Part shown: positions 1 through 8,247 of the stretch, piece after piece
How positions within the stretch are numbered: position 1 is the first letter of the stretch
Layout: every line of letters starts with the position of its first letter
NCBI RefSeq assembly: GCF_014489575.1
Contig: NZ_CP060789.1
Span: forward strand, 1,922,001-1,986,000
Source: Tessaracoccus defluvii
GTDB taxonomy: Bacteria; Actinomycetota; Actinomycetes; Propionibacteriales; Propionibacteriaceae
DNA: 64,000 nucleotides
Direction of reading: 5' to 3'
Made by a program: the position numbers and the translations under genes
The notes under the pieces: generated by a model
What the model was told of the DNA's origin: nothing
What the model saw: the letters and a program-made list of their open reading frames with translations, nothing else
Database searches by the model: none

Positions 1-507
1 GGTGCCGAAGCCGCCGGGCATGGTGATGAACCCCTGGCTGTACTTGAGGAACATCATCTTGCGGGCGAAGAAGTAGCGGAAGTTGACCCCGATGTCGATG
101 AAGTCGTTCATGCCCTGCTCGTGGGGCAGCTCGATGCCGAGGCCGACGGATGTCCCGTCCGCGAGATGCGCTCCCCTGTTGCCCGCCTCCATGACGCCGG
201 GGCCGCCGCCGGTGATGACGGCGAACCCGGCCCGCACGAGCCGGCCGGCGATGTCCTCGGCCTGCGCGTAGAGCGGGTCGTCCGTCCGGGTGCGGGCCGA
301 TCCGAAGATGGAGATGGCGGGCGGCAGGTTGTTGAGCGCGTCGAATCCCTCGACGAACTCCGACTGGATCCGCAGGACCCGCCACGGGTCCTCCTGGCTC
401 CAGTCCCGCTTGGTGGGGCGCTGCAGCAGCGCCTGGTCGGCTGTGGGTTGCGCGTGCTCGCGCCCTCCCAGGATGACGGCACCCTGGCGACGCTTCGGTT
501 CGATCAT
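1..507 (-). CDS. LOG family (lysine decarboxylase-like) Rossmann protein, 3' end outside the window
   Basis: 169 residues are visible and the C-terminal part lies beyond base 1. The glycine-rich motif GGGPGVMEAGNRGA (about residues 98-111) and the start of the PGGxGT motif (MPGGFGT, the last visible residues) are hallmarks of the TIGR00730/LOG family. Characterised members release cytokinin bases from nucleotide 5'-monophosphates, but many bacterial ones have unknown substrates. The ATG at 507 is preceded by GGAGAAC, a usable ribosome site. The stop of dapE lies 8 bp upstream, so the two are probably co-transcribed, as is common for this pair in actinobacteria. Family is clear; substrate is not. 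Confidence 0.85.
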   Translation of the reverse strand, partial: MIEPKRRQGAVILGGREHAQPTADQALLQRPTKRDWSQEDPWRVLRIQSEFVEGFDALNNLPPAISIFGSARTRTDDPLYAQAEDIAGRLVRAGFAVITGGGPGVMEAGNRGAHLADGTSVGLGIELPHEQGMNDFIDIGVNFRYFFARKMMFLKYSQGFITMPGGFGT

Positions 508-514
508 CGTTCTC

Positions 515-1576
515 CTAGTGTGAGGTCAGCCAACGGCGCAGGCCGTCGGCGCAGCGGTCCAGATCGGCGACGGGACAGAACTCGTCGGCGCGGTGGGCGT
601 ACGACGGGTCGCCGGGGCCGTAGTTGACGGCGGGCACCCCCAGCGCACTGAAGCGGGCCACGTCGGTCCAGCCGTACTTGGGGCTGGCCTGCTCGCCGAT
701 GGCGGCGACGAACTCCTGGGCCAGGGGCAGGTCGAGACCGGGCCGCGCGGCGGGCGACACGTCGGTGACCTCGAGGCGGTACCCCGGGAACCAGACCCCG
801 AGCCTGGCCAGCGCCTCCTCGGGGGTCTTGTCCGGGGCGTAGCGGTAGTTGACCGTCAGCACCGCGGCGGGCGGGATCATGTTCGTCGCCACCCCGCCCG
901 TGACGCCCACGGCGTTGAGGCCCTCGCGGTAGACGAGCCGGTCGACCTCGATCTCCTCCGAGGCGTAGTCGGCCAGGGTCGCCAGAGCGGGTGCGAGGTC
1001 GTGGATCGCGTTGTGCCCCATCCAGGCCCGCGCGCTGTGGGCGGCGACCCCTTCCGTGTGCAGTTCGACGCGGATCGTGCCCTGGCAGCCGCCCTCGATC
1101 CTGGCCGAGGTGGGCTCCATCAGCACCGCGAAGTCGGCCTCGATGAGGTCGGGTCGATGGCGGGCGAGGCGCCCCAGCCCGTTGCGCGCCGCCTCGACCT
1201 CCTCGTGGTCGTACAGGATCCAGGTGATGTCACGGTTCGGCTCCGTCAGCTCGGCGGCGAGGGCGAGCATGACGGCGACGCCGCCCTTCATGTCGCAGGC
1301 GCCCCGGCCCCACACGTAGTCCCCGGCGGGATCGACGACGTAGCGGGACGGCAGGTTGTCGAGCAGCGGGACGGTGTCGAGATGGCCCGCGATCACCACC
1401 CGCTCGGCGCGACCGAGCTCCGTGCGGGCCACGACGCAGTCGCCGTCGCGGTGCAGACGCAGGTGGCCGAGTGGGGCGAGCCTCGCCTCCACCAGGTCGG
1501 CGAGCGCCCGCTCGTTGCCCGAGACCGACTCGACATCCATGATCTGCTGCAACAGCGCCGCGAGTGGATTGGTCAT
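515..1576 (-). CDS. dapE: succinyl-diaminopimelate desuccinylase
   Basis: M20-family zinc peptidase of 353 residues. It removes succinate from N-succinyl-LL-diaminopimelate in the DAP/lysine pathway in the cytoplasm. Visible metal and catalytic motifs are AGHLDT (His65, Asp67), GRGACDMKGG (Asp95) and YDHEEVEA (Glu125-126). A longer reading frame starts at 1627, but the ATG at 1576 begins the conserved protein and has a TAGGCT box 7 bases upstream. The other succinylase-branch genes dapD (6494) and dapC (8248) are close, which supports the assignment over a generic M20 peptidase. Confidence 0.9.
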   Translation of the reverse strand: MTNPLAALLQQIMDVESVSGNERALADLVEARLAPLGHLRLHRDGDCVVARTELGRAERVVIAGHLDTVPLLDNLPSRYVVDPAGDYVWGRGACDMKGGVAVMLALAAELTEPNRDITWILYDHEEVEAARNGLGRLARHRPDLIEADFAVLMEPTSARIEGGCQGTIRVELHTEGVAAHSARAWMGHNAIHDLAPALATLADYASEEIEVDRLVYREGLNAVGVTGGVATNMIPPAAVLTVNYRYAPDKTPEEALARLGVWFPGYRLEVTDVSPAARPGLDLPLAQEFVAAIGEQASPKYGWTDVARFSALGVPAVNYGPGDPSYAHRADEFCPVADLDRCADGLRRWLTSH

Positions 1577-1583
1577 GCTGGGA

Positions 1584-1589
1584 AGCCTA
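1584..1589 (-). promoter_or_regulatory. -10 box of dapE (leaderless type)
   Basis: TAGGCT on the minus strand ends 7 bases before the ATG of dapE, and no Shine-Dalgarno sequence intervenes. The transcript probably starts at or very near the start codon. Confidence 0.5.
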
Positions 1590-2903
1590 GCGGCCGTCGC
1601 CGCCTCCGCGGCCGTCCCGCCGGGCACGGAGGACGCGCCGCGCCACGAGCAGCGCCTCCGCGACGCCGTCGGTCAGCAGCAGAAGCCCGCCTCCGAGGGC
1701 GAGCGCCCGACCGAGGCCGCGGCGTCGCAGACCGTCGCGCATCCAGCCGGCGCCGAGGACAACCTCGGCCCCGGCCAGCGCGGCTCCGGCAGCGGGCCGC
1801 TCCCGGACCCAGATCCCCGCCCGGGCGGCCGCCGACAGGTCGCGGCTGCGGGGGCTCAGCCCCGCCAGGCCGGCGTCCGCGAGCCCGAGGAACGCGGCAC
1901 CCCAGCCCCCTGGCAGCGTGGTGGTCGACGCCGTCCCCGCGGCGTCGGGGCCCAGGGCGAGACGTGCCAACTGCGTGGGCACTCCGAGTGCCTCGACGGC
2001 TCGCACCATCGTCGCTGCCGTCACGTTGTCCGACGGCTCGAGCGCCGCGGTCAGAGCCTCGGCGTCGACCGCCAGCGTCGGGTCGGCGAGCACCCGGTTC
2101 AGCGCCGAGTCCGGATGCAGTTCTCCGTTGCCGAGGAGGCCGCGCAGCGTGGCCGCATCGCCCGCCACCTCGCCGTCCGCGAACGTCAGCCTCGCCGTCG
2201 GCTCGGGCTGGAGGAAGGCACCGAAGCCTTCGGTGTCGAGCGCGGAGCGGACCTCGATCCACCCGGGGGCCCCCGGCTCCTCCGGGAGCGAGAGCGTGAT
2301 GACCGGGAGGTCCGCGCGGCCTGGCTCGACCAGCTCGAAGCGGGGCTCGACGCCGCCGATGGCCGACCAACCGCCCCACACGGCCGACGTGATGGGCTCC
2401 TGACTCAGGGCCGCCACGAGGTGGGCCCAGCCTCCGCCCTGGGACGAGAACCGCCAGGTGACCCAGCGCCCCTCGTCCTCGAACTCGAACCCGTCATCGT
2501 CGCCTGGCTCGTCAGCGAACGCCTCCTCCTCGTCCCCGGCGAGGTCGTGCAGATCCAGCATCTCGGAGGGGTCCTCGTCGTCGGAGTCCTCGTCGTCCTC
2601 GTCCCCGGACGAGAGCCAGACATGCTCGGCCAGACGGGCCGCCCAGAGCGCGTCGCGCAGCTGGGGAACGGTCAGGCCGGCCGTGAGACGGCCGTCGGCC
2701 GCGACGGTCTGGATACGGTCGGCTTCATCGACGGCCACCGCGAAGGTCAGTTCGTCGTCGGCGACGTGGCGGACGGCGGCCAGGACGCGCCGTCCCCGCA
2801 GCCAGGACGCGAGCACGGCCGAGGTCGCATCGCCGTCGACGGGGCGGGCAAGCGTTCCCCAGATGATGTCGAGGGCCGTCGGATCGATACTCGTGGCAGT
2901 CAT
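1587..2903 (-). CDS. hypothetical acidic protein (438 aa)
   Basis: I do not recognise a family. The protein is soluble through most of its length. A very acidic, low-complexity stretch rich in Asp/Glu lies at about residues 100-145, followed by a Trp-rich region (GRWVTWRF, VWGGWSAIGG). The C-terminal 90 residues are Ala/Gly/Arg-rich with a hydrophobic segment near 405-420 and a basic tail, so weak membrane or nucleic-acid contact is possible. It ends 11 bp upstream of the dapE start on the same strand, and its ATG follows a TAGGCT box. Its role is unknown. Confidence 0.6.
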   Translation of the reverse strand: MTATSIDPTALDIIWGTLARPVDGDATSAVLASWLRGRRVLAAVRHVADDELTFAVAVDEADRIQTVAADGRLTAGLTVPQLRDALWAARLAEHVWLSSGDEDDEDSDDEDPSEMLDLHDLAGDEEEAFADEPGDDDGFEFEDEGRWVTWRFSSQGGGWAHLVAALSQEPITSAVWGGWSAIGGVEPRFELVEPGRADLPVITLSLPEEPGAPGWIEVRSALDTEGFGAFLQPEPTARLTFADGEVAGDAATLRGLLGNGELHPDSALNRVLADPTLAVDAEALTAALEPSDNVTAATMVRAVEALGVPTQLARLALGPDAAGTASTTTLPGGWGAAFLGLADAGLAGLSPRSRDLSAAARAGIWVRERPAAGAALAGAEVVLGAGWMRDGLRRRGLGRALALGGGLLLLTDGVAEALLVARRVLRARRDGRGGGDGR

Positions 2904-2909
2904 GCGGGA

Positions 2910-2915
2910 AGCCTA
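2910..2915 (-). promoter_or_regulatory. -10 box of the 438-aa hypothetical gene
   Basis: TAGGCT, then TCCCGC (6 bases), then ATG. The hexamer is identical to the one in front of dapE. Confidence 0.45.
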
Positions 2916-2979
2916 GCCACTCGTCTGCGGGATCCGGACCGCGCGCCCGTGCCACCGGTCGTTGCGTCAGACTTGCCGC

Positions 2980-4020
2980 ATGCCCTCGTCCCTCACCCGC
3001 ACCTCACGGCAGGAGAACAGCGCCCTCCTGCTCGGCGGTCTCGGCTTCCTGGTGGGTGCTGTCTTCGGCCTGGTCCTGCTCCGGCCGCATTCCGCCATCT
3101 TCGGGCAGGGTTCGGTCGGTGAACTGGGCGCGTTCGTCGCGCTGTTCGGCGGCGGCCTCGGCTTCCTGATCGGCATGCTGACGGGCAGGCAGCAGCATCC
3201 CTGGCTCGCACGCCTGTCGCGGTTCCGCAGGGGCGTCGACATCGCGGGGCTCGCGATCGTCCACGGGCTGTTCGCCTTCTTCGCGGCGACCGCCGCGTAC
3301 GCCGTCTTCGCCGGGGCCTTCCGGACGCTGGAGCTGGACCGCTACGCGGGAGCCTTCACCATCGGCCTCGTGTGCGCCATCTGCGCGTACGTCTCGGCCT
3401 CGAGCGCCGCGTCGATGACGACCGAGTCGCTGTCCGTTCTCGTCGCGTCCTTCCTCGTCGTGGGTGCGCTTGGCAGTGCTCTGAGCTCCTCCGATCCGCA
3501 GTGGTGGATGCAGCACTTCTCGGCGCTCGGCGCGGCCGCGGACCGTTCGGGGGTGCTGTTCAACTTCACCCTGATCCTGACGGGGCTGGTCCTGGTGGCG
3601 CTGGCCGACTTCCTCACGCAGGACCTGGAGCGGTGGGCCGATCACCATGGCGAGCCGACGTGGAAGGTGCGGGCCGTCCGGCTGGCCCTCATCGCGCTGG
3701 GGCTGCTGCTCGGGCTGGTGGGGGTCATCCCGGTGAACCTGTCGATGTTCTGGCACAACATGGTGACGTACGGGGCGATCGGCGTGTTCGTGCTGCTGCT
3801 CGTCGGGGTGCCCATCCTGTTCCGTCGCCTCCCTGGGGGCTTCGTGGCGGTGACGCTCATCGTGGTGGGGCTCATGGCCGCCGTCGTGTGGCTGCACCTC
3901 GGCATCGGCTATCTGAACATCACCGCCTTTGAGGCGGGCGCCGTCGGCACGGTCTTCGTGTGGCTGGTGCTGTTCATCCGGACGGTGACCGCTGCGGCCA
4001 ATGAGGTACCGGACCCCTGA
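2980..4020 (+). CDS. polytopic membrane protein of unknown function
   Basis: 346 residues with about ten hydrophobic helices spread over the whole length (the first at residues 13-34, the last near 325-342) and only short loops. I see no transport signature, ATPase or catalytic motif. An upstream in-frame start at 2962 is possible. I prefer 2980 because CAGACT lies 6 bases before this ATG, the spacing seen for other leaderless starts here. It is divergent from the 438-aa gene and precedes the secretion-like cluster, but the 102-bp gap and a separate promoter argue that it is not part of it. Confidence 0.65.
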   Translation: MPSSLTRTSRQENSALLLGGLGFLVGAVFGLVLLRPHSAIFGQGSVGELGAFVALFGGGLGFLIGMLTGRQQHPWLARLSRFRRGVDIAGLAIVHGLFAFFAATAAYAVFAGAFRTLELDRYAGAFTIGLVCAICAYVSASSAASMTTESLSVLVASFLVVGALGSALSSSDPQWWMQHFSALGAAADRSGVLFNFTLILTGLVLVALADFLTQDLERWADHHGEPTWKVRAVRLALIALGLLLGLVGVIPVNLSMFWHNMVTYGAIGVFVLLLVGVPILFRRLPGGFVAVTLIVVGLMAAVVWLHLGIGYLNITAFEAGAVGTVFVWLVLFIRTVTAAANEVPDP

Positions 4021-4110
4021 GACCAGAGCCCTGAGCCTTTCGATGGGTGGACGTGTAGGTACGTGTACCCAATCGCGCCGCAAGGCCCCGAGTTGAGCCC
4101 TTGCGCTGCC

Positions 4111-4116
4111 TAGTAT
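4111..4116 (+). promoter_or_regulatory. -10 box of the secretion-like cluster
   Basis: TAGTAT, then CGCGAC, then GTG at 4123. This would drive the five tightly packed genes 4123-6469. No convincing -35 box is seen at 17 bp. Confidence 0.5.
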
Positions 4117-4122
4117 CGCGAC

Positions 4123-4806
4123 GTGAGCACCAGCAGCCAGACCAGCGGCACGGGCATCTTCGCGAAGCTCGTGGCGAAGTTCCTTGTCAAATGGGTCAAG
4201 AAGTCGGTTTCGCGGCGCGGATCTGCCCAGCAGCCGGCACTGTCCTCGACGCCGTCGACGGTGACGGGCCGCCCCGATCGGGACCGCTCCCGGGAGACCT
4301 ACGGCGACCACACCGGCTCCAGCGGACCACGGGAGCAGACGCACCAGGCCCCCGTGACCGCCATCCAGGGCGACGACTACGGGGCGCACCGCGGGACGAG
4401 CGGGACCACGGTCACGACCGCTGACAGCGCCGTCTACGACCCGGCGGGCCTGGACCGCCGGCTGGCCGCGATGTGTGCCCCCGCCGAACGCGATCAGCGA
4501 GGCGAGGCGCTCCGCGGCGCCGATCCGGCCACCCTACGTGAGGCCGGCCTCAGCGACCGTCAGGTCGCCCAGGCTGGCGCTGGCCGCGTGCCCAGCGGCT
4601 ACCAGCTGGAACGGGTCCCCGCCTCCGGGGACGGTGCCCCGCAGTACCGGCTGACCCCGGTGAGCGAACAGGGCCAGCACAACTGCCATCACGTCAACCG
4701 GGAGATCTTCTCCCTGCAGATCGGGGATACCACCGTCATCTCGTTCCCCATCGGTGGCAGGCAGATCACCGTCGTCCTCGGCCTCGGCGCCGCGATGGCG
4801 GGCTGA
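4123..4806 (+). CDS. candidate effector/toxin of a type VII-like locus (unknown family)
   Basis: 227 residues starting at GTG. Residues 8-33 are a basic amphipathic segment (FAKLVAKFLVKWVKKSV). Residues 35-110 are a Ser/Thr/Gly/Arg-rich, probably disordered linker. Residues 110-190 form a small ordered-looking domain, followed by a Cys/His cluster, QHNCHHVNREIF, and a hydrophobic tail (TVVISFPIGG...VVLGLGAAMAG). I do not recognise the domain. A SUKH-type immunity-like gene starts 3 bp downstream and WXG-like genes follow. That layout matches polymorphic toxin/immunity modules, so a toxin role is an inference from context. It has no signal peptide. Confidence 0.5.
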   Translation: MSTSSQTSGTGIFAKLVAKFLVKWVKKSVSRRGSAQQPALSSTPSTVTGRPDRDRSRETYGDHTGSSGPREQTHQAPVTAIQGDDYGAHRGTSGTTVTTADSAVYDPAGLDRRLAAMCAPAERDQRGEALRGADPATLREAGLSDRQVAQAGAGRVPSGYQLERVPASGDGAPQYRLTPVSEQGQHNCHHVNREIFSLQIGDTTVISFPIGGRQITVVLGLGAAMAG

Positions 4807-4809
4807 CGC

Positions 4810-5250
4810 ATGCGCGCCATCACCGACTGGGTCGACCTCGCCGAGGCACAGGGCTTCCCCCAACGCGGCGGGGCTGCGCCCGCCGATATCTCCCGCATCT
4901 CGGGCGCCTTCGCACGGCAGTTCGGGATCCCGCTGCCGGACGACTACCGACAGTTGCTGGCCACCACCGACGGCTTCGACTTCGACGGCGTCTCGTTCTA
5001 CGGCACGACGGATGTGTACGAGGACGGCGCCTTCCTGCCTGGTCTGCTCGACTCCAACGAGCGCCTCCTGCACGGCTCTGACTCCCTCGACACCCCGCTC
5101 CGCTTCGTCGGCGAGACCGGCGACGCGCTCTTCGCCTACGACTCGGCCGAAGCGTCGTGGAAGGCCGTCTCGCGGTACGGCCTCGTGACGGTCTTCCGCT
5201 TCTCCTCCTTCGCGGAACTCTTCGACGCCGCGCTCGCCACCACCCAGTAA
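4810..5250 (+). CDS. SMI1/KNR4 (SUKH)-like protein, putative immunity protein
   Basis: 146 residues. The segment FGIPLPDDYRQLLATTDGFD and the later VSFYGTTDVYE are typical of the SUKH/YrhA fold. SUKH proteins are widely known as immunity proteins against polymorphic nuclease and other toxins. The gene starts 3 bp after the stop of the candidate effector, which favours translational coupling and a toxin-immunity pairing. Family assignment is good. The immunity role is inferred from position, and which toxin it would neutralise is unknown. Confidence 0.7.
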   Translation: MRAITDWVDLAEAQGFPQRGGAAPADISRISGAFARQFGIPLPDDYRQLLATTDGFDFDGVSFYGTTDVYEDGAFLPGLLDSNERLLHGSDSLDTPLRFVGETGDALFAYDSAEASWKAVSRYGLVTVFRFSSFAELFDAALATTQ

Positions 5251-5258
5251 GGATCCCG

Positions 5259-5654
5259 ATGAACGAACTCGAGCAGCTGTTGACGAACCTGACGGCGGAA
5301 CTGGAGCAGCCCCTGCCCGCCGTCGAGGTGCCCGTGGTCTCAGCCGAAGGAACCTCCGAGGACAAGCTGGTGCGCGTGACCGTCTCGGGCGGCCAGGTCA
5401 CGGACATCACGATCGATCCCCGGGCGATGCGGAGGTCGAGCGTGGAGTTCGCCGACGACCTGCGCCTCGCCATGAACGCCGCCCTCGATGCCCACGCGCA
5501 GGCGCTGATGACCACCATGCAGGAGCAGGCCCCCGACCCCGCGGAGCTCTCCTCCCAGCTGGGAGAGGTGGCCCGCGAGGCCACCCGGTCGCTGGCCGAC
5601 TATCTCGACACCATGACGCGCATGATGGAGTCCACCGCCGCGAGGGAGGGCTGA
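5259..5654 (+). CDS. YbaB/EbfC-like DNA-binding family protein
   Basis: 131 residues, mostly helical. The central segment DKLVRVTVSGGQVTDITIDP is the beta-hairpin signature of the YbaB/EbfC fold, flanked by helices at 1-20 and 65-125. Divergent members of this family are regularly encoded beside ESX/WXG100 genes in actinobacteria, where their role is not settled. The true start is the ATG at 5259, 8 bp after the preceding gene; the longer frame from 5157 overlaps that gene. The stop and the next start are separated by one base, so this belongs to the same operon. Confidence 0.65.
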   Translation: MNELEQLLTNLTAELEQPLPAVEVPVVSAEGTSEDKLVRVTVSGGQVTDITIDPRAMRRSSVEFADDLRLAMNAALDAHAQALMTTMQEQAPDPAELSSQLGEVAREATRSLADYLDTMTRMMESTAAREG

Positions 5655-5655
5655 C

Positions 5656-5976
5656 ATGAGCGACATCGTCTTCTCCCCCGAGTCGTACCGTAAGGCCGGC
5701 ACCATCATCGAGGAGGGCACCCAGTTCATCAAGGACCAGATCGACCAGTTGATCGACTCGGTGACCGACTTCAAGATCCTGGGCGAGAACGACACCATCG
5801 GGCAGATCGTCAACCAGCTGTACCGGGTGTTCATCGAAGCGTTCAGGGAGATCGTCCATTCGCTGGTCGACGGCCTGATCGACCAGTCCGAGACGCTGCG
5901 GCAGGTCGGAGAGCTGTACCAGAACACCTCGGAGGCGGCCACGGCGCTGTCCTCGCTCGTCGGGAAGGACTACTGA
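5656..5976 (+). CDS. EspC/WXG100-like helical protein
   Basis: 106 residues, almost entirely predicted helix, with no signal peptide and no cysteine. Length, helical hairpin layout and the C-terminal SETLRQVGELYQNTSEAAT resemble the ESX secretion-associated EspC/WXG100-like group, although a canonical central W-x-G is absent. In known systems such proteins are co-secreted partners or adaptors of larger substrates. It lies between the YbaB-like gene and a second WXG-like gene with 1-bp spacings. Family membership is by size, fold and context only. Confidence 0.6.
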   Translation: MSDIVFSPESYRKAGTIIEEGTQFIKDQIDQLIDSVTDFKILGENDTIGQIVNQLYRVFIEAFREIVHSLVDGLIDQSETLRQVGELYQNTSEAATALSSLVGKDY

Positions 5977-5977
5977 G

Positions 5978-6469
5978 ATGAGCATCACGCTCCCGGGCGC
6001 ACTGACCATGTTCGTCAACATGATCGGCTTCACCTTCCCGGAAGGACAGGAGACCGAGATCCTGCAGTGGGCGCAGAAGTGGCAGCGGTTCTCCGACGCG
6101 GTCACCAAGCTGGTCGAGACCGTCGACACGGCCGCCAACCACGTCAGGCAGAACAACCAGGGTGCCGCAGTCGAGGCCTTCAGCTCCAACTTCGAGGGGC
6201 AGAGCTCCCCCAAGGACGTGTCGACGAACCTGTCGAAGGCCGCGAAGATCACCGGCACCTGTCTCCTGGTGATCGGCGCCGCGATCCTGGTGCTCAAGAT
6301 CATCTCGATCATCGATCTCTCGGTGTTCTGCGCCAAGTTCTGGGCGGCGATCGCCGCCATCCCTGCGACGTACGGTGCCTCGCTCGGCTGGATCCCTCCC
6401 GCGCAGGCGATCTGCAAGACGGCAGTCAAGCTGGCGATCGAGATGGCGGCCAAGAAGGTACTGGGCTGA
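5978..6469 (+). CDS. WXG-like N-terminal domain fused to a membrane-inserting C-terminus
   Basis: 163 residues. The first 95 are helical, with the Trp-rich helix ILQWAQKWQRFSDAVTKL typical of type VII secretion substrates. Residues about 100-125 (CLLVIGAAILVLKIISIIDL) and 130-150 form two hydrophobic helices, and the tail is amphipathic and basic (KTAVKLAIEMAAKKVLG). This could be a secreted pore-forming or membrane-anchored substrate. No EccC-type ATPase, EccD or mycosin gene is in the window, so a secretion machine would have to be elsewhere. Last gene of the cluster, followed by dapD with its own promoter. Confidence 0.6.
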   Translation: MSITLPGALTMFVNMIGFTFPEGQETEILQWAQKWQRFSDAVTKLVETVDTAANHVRQNNQGAAVEAFSSNFEGQSSPKDVSTNLSKAAKITGTCLLVIGAAILVLKIISIIDLSVFCAKFWAAIAAIPATYGASLGWIPPAQAICKTAVKLAIEMAAKKVLG

Positions 6470-6480
6470 CCCGCCCCCTC

Positions 6481-6486
6481 TAGACT
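6481..6486 (+). promoter_or_regulatory. -10 box of dapD
   Basis: TAGACT followed by seven bases (TTGGCCGC begins this spacer) and then the ATG at 6494; leaderless arrangement, with no Shine-Dalgarno sequence. Confidence 0.5.
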
Positions 6487-6493
6487 TGGCCGC

Positions 6494-7426
6494 ATGAGCA
6501 ACGAGAAGCGCACCGCCTGGGCCTGGGGCCTTGCCACCGTCCACACCAACGGTTCCGTCCTGGACGCCTGGTTCCCCGAGCCGCAGCTCGGCGGGGCAGT
6601 GACCGACGAGGCCCCGTCGATGCTGACCGAGGCGCAGTACGTCGACGAGATCCGCCAGGTGCAGACCCGCACGGTACGCGTCGAGATCGACCTGGACGAG
6701 GCCCCGGCCGGCGTCGAGGACGCGTACCTGCGTCTCCACCTGCTGAGCGCCCGCCTCGTCACGCCCCACGGACTGAACCTCGCCGGCATCTTCGGCGTGC
6801 TCCCCAACAACGCCTGGACCACCGCCGGTCCGGTGCGGGTCGGCGACGTCGCCCGGGTCCGGACGCTGCTCCGCGCCCGTGGCGAGCAGCTCACCGTCTA
6901 CGGCATCGACAAGTTCCCCCGCATGGTCGACTACATCACTCCTTCCGGCGTGCGCATCGCCGACGCGGACCGTGTCCGGCTCGGCGCCCACCTGGCGGAG
7001 GGCACCACCGTCATGCACGAGGGCTTCGTGAACTTCAACGCGGGAACCCTCGGCACCTCCATGGTGGAAGGCCGGATCTCCGCCGGCGTCGTCGTGGCCG
7101 ACGGCACCGACGTCGGCGGCGGCGCCTCCATCATGGGCACCCTCTCCGGAGGCGGTCAGCAGGTCATCTCGCTCGGGGAGCGCTGCCTGCTCGGCGCCAA
7201 CTCGGGCGTCGGGATCTCGCTGGGCGACGACTGCGTCGTCGAGGCCGGCCTCTACGTGACGGCGGGCACCAAGGTGCAGCTGCCGGGCGGCGACGTCGTC
7301 AAGGCCCGCGAGCTCAGCGGCCAGAACGACCTGCTGTTCCTGCGTGACTCGCAGTCGGGTGCCGTGGTCGTGAAGAACCGTCGCGGTACGAAGGTCGAGC
7401 TCAACTCCGAACTGCACAGCAACTGA
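6494..7426 (+). CDS. dapD: 2,3,4,5-tetrahydropyridine-2,6-dicarboxylate N-succinyltransferase
   Basis: 310 residues, the actinobacterial long form of DapD. It transfers succinyl from succinyl-CoA to tetrahydrodipicolinate, the first committed step of the succinylase branch of DAP synthesis. The C-terminal half (about 155-275) carries hexapeptide repeats of a left-handed beta-helix (for example [18 protein letters not shown] and [16 protein letters not shown]). The N-terminal opening [19 protein letters not shown] is typical of this subfamily. Its stop overlaps the next ATG (TGATG). Confidence 0.92.
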   Translation: MSNEKRTAWAWGLATVHTNGSVLDAWFPEPQLGGAVTDEAPSMLTEAQYVDEIRQVQTRTVRVEIDLDEAPAGVEDAYLRLHLLSARLVTPHGLNLAGIFGVLPNNAWTTAGPVRVGDVARVRTLLRARGEQLTVYGIDKFPRMVDYITPSGVRIADADRVRLGAHLAEGTTVMHEGFVNFNAGTLGTSMVEGRISAGVVVADGTDVGGGASIMGTLSGGGQQVISLGERCLLGANSGVGISLGDDCVVEAGLYVTAGTKVQLPGGDVVKARELSGQNDLLFLRDSQSGAVVVKNRRGTKVELNSELHSN

Positions 7427-8247
7427 TGCGGCGATCGCTCGTCGTGGCCATCGTCGTCGCGGTGCTCCTCTGCGGCCTCGGGGTCGGCGGCTGGTTCGCC
7501 TACCAGTACGTTTACCAACGGGTCACCCCCGAGGTGTGCACGGTGCAGACAGACGACGGCTACATCACGCTGACGGCGCCCCAGGCGCGCAACGCGTCGA
7601 CCATCGTCGGGGCTTCGCTGGAGCGGGGGCTGCCGGAACAGGCGGCCGTCATCGCGCTCGCCACCGCGTGGCAGGAGTCGGGGCTACGCAACCTCGACTA
7701 CGGCGACCGGGACTCGCTGGGGCTGTTCCAGCAGCGGCCCTCCTACGGCTGGGGCACGCCCGAGGAGATCCTCGACCCCTGGTACTCCGCGAACCGCTTC
7801 TACGAGGAGCTCGTGAAGTTCGACAACTGGGACACGATCGACGTCAACGACATCGCCCAGAAGGTGCAGCGCAGCGGCCACCCCGAGGCGTACCGCAAGC
7901 ACGAGACGAATGCGCGGGCGCTCGCCGGTGCGCTGCGCGGGTCCCGCGAGGCCGCGCTGGCGTGCCTGACGTTCGACCGTCCCCCCGCCGCCCCCGAGGA
8001 GCTGACCCGGCTGTTGGCCTCCTTCGGCGACGCGGCGACACCGGCATGGGAGGGCACCACGCTCTCCGTCAGCACCGTCGACGCCCCCACGGCCTGGGCC
8101 GTCGCTCAGCACCTGGTGGCCAACACGTACGGGGCGGGGGTCACCGAGGTGACGGTGGCCGACCGGCAGTGGCGGGCAGGCTCGAAGGGCTGGGCGGAGG
8201 CCAGGGAACCTGTCGGCGACGCCGAGGTGCGCGCGACGCTGGGCTGA
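7426..8247 (+). CDS. membrane-anchored lysozyme-like cell-wall protein
   Basis: 273 residues. Residues 5-29 are a single signal anchor, so the rest should be extracytoplasmic. The segment AVIALATAWQESGL followed by DSLGLFQQRPSYGWGT resembles the active-site region of lytic transglycosylase/lysozyme-like domains (the Glu in WQESG would be catalytic). The C-terminal 80 residues (about 190-270) are a second, unassigned domain. It is translationally coupled to dapD, so DAP supply and wall turnover would be expressed together. Exact enzymatic activity is not established. Confidence 0.65.
   Translation: MRRSLVVAIVVAVLLCGLGVGGWFAYQYVYQRVTPEVCTVQTDDGYITLTAPQARNASTIVGASLERGLPEQAAVIALATAWQESGLRNLDYGDRDSLGLFQQRPSYGWGTPEEILDPWYSANRFYEELVKFDNWDTIDVNDIAQKVQRSGHPEAYRKHETNARALAGALRGSREAALACLTFDRPPAAPEELTRLLASFGDAATPAWEGTTLSVSTVDAPTAWAVAQHLVANTYGAGVTEVTVADRQWRAGSKGWAEAREPVGDAEVRATLG

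Noticed and set aside
593..2299. Long plus-strand open frame
   Set aside because: It lies opposite dapE and the acidic gene, has Arg/Pro/Gly-rich composition and no motif; a product of high G+C.
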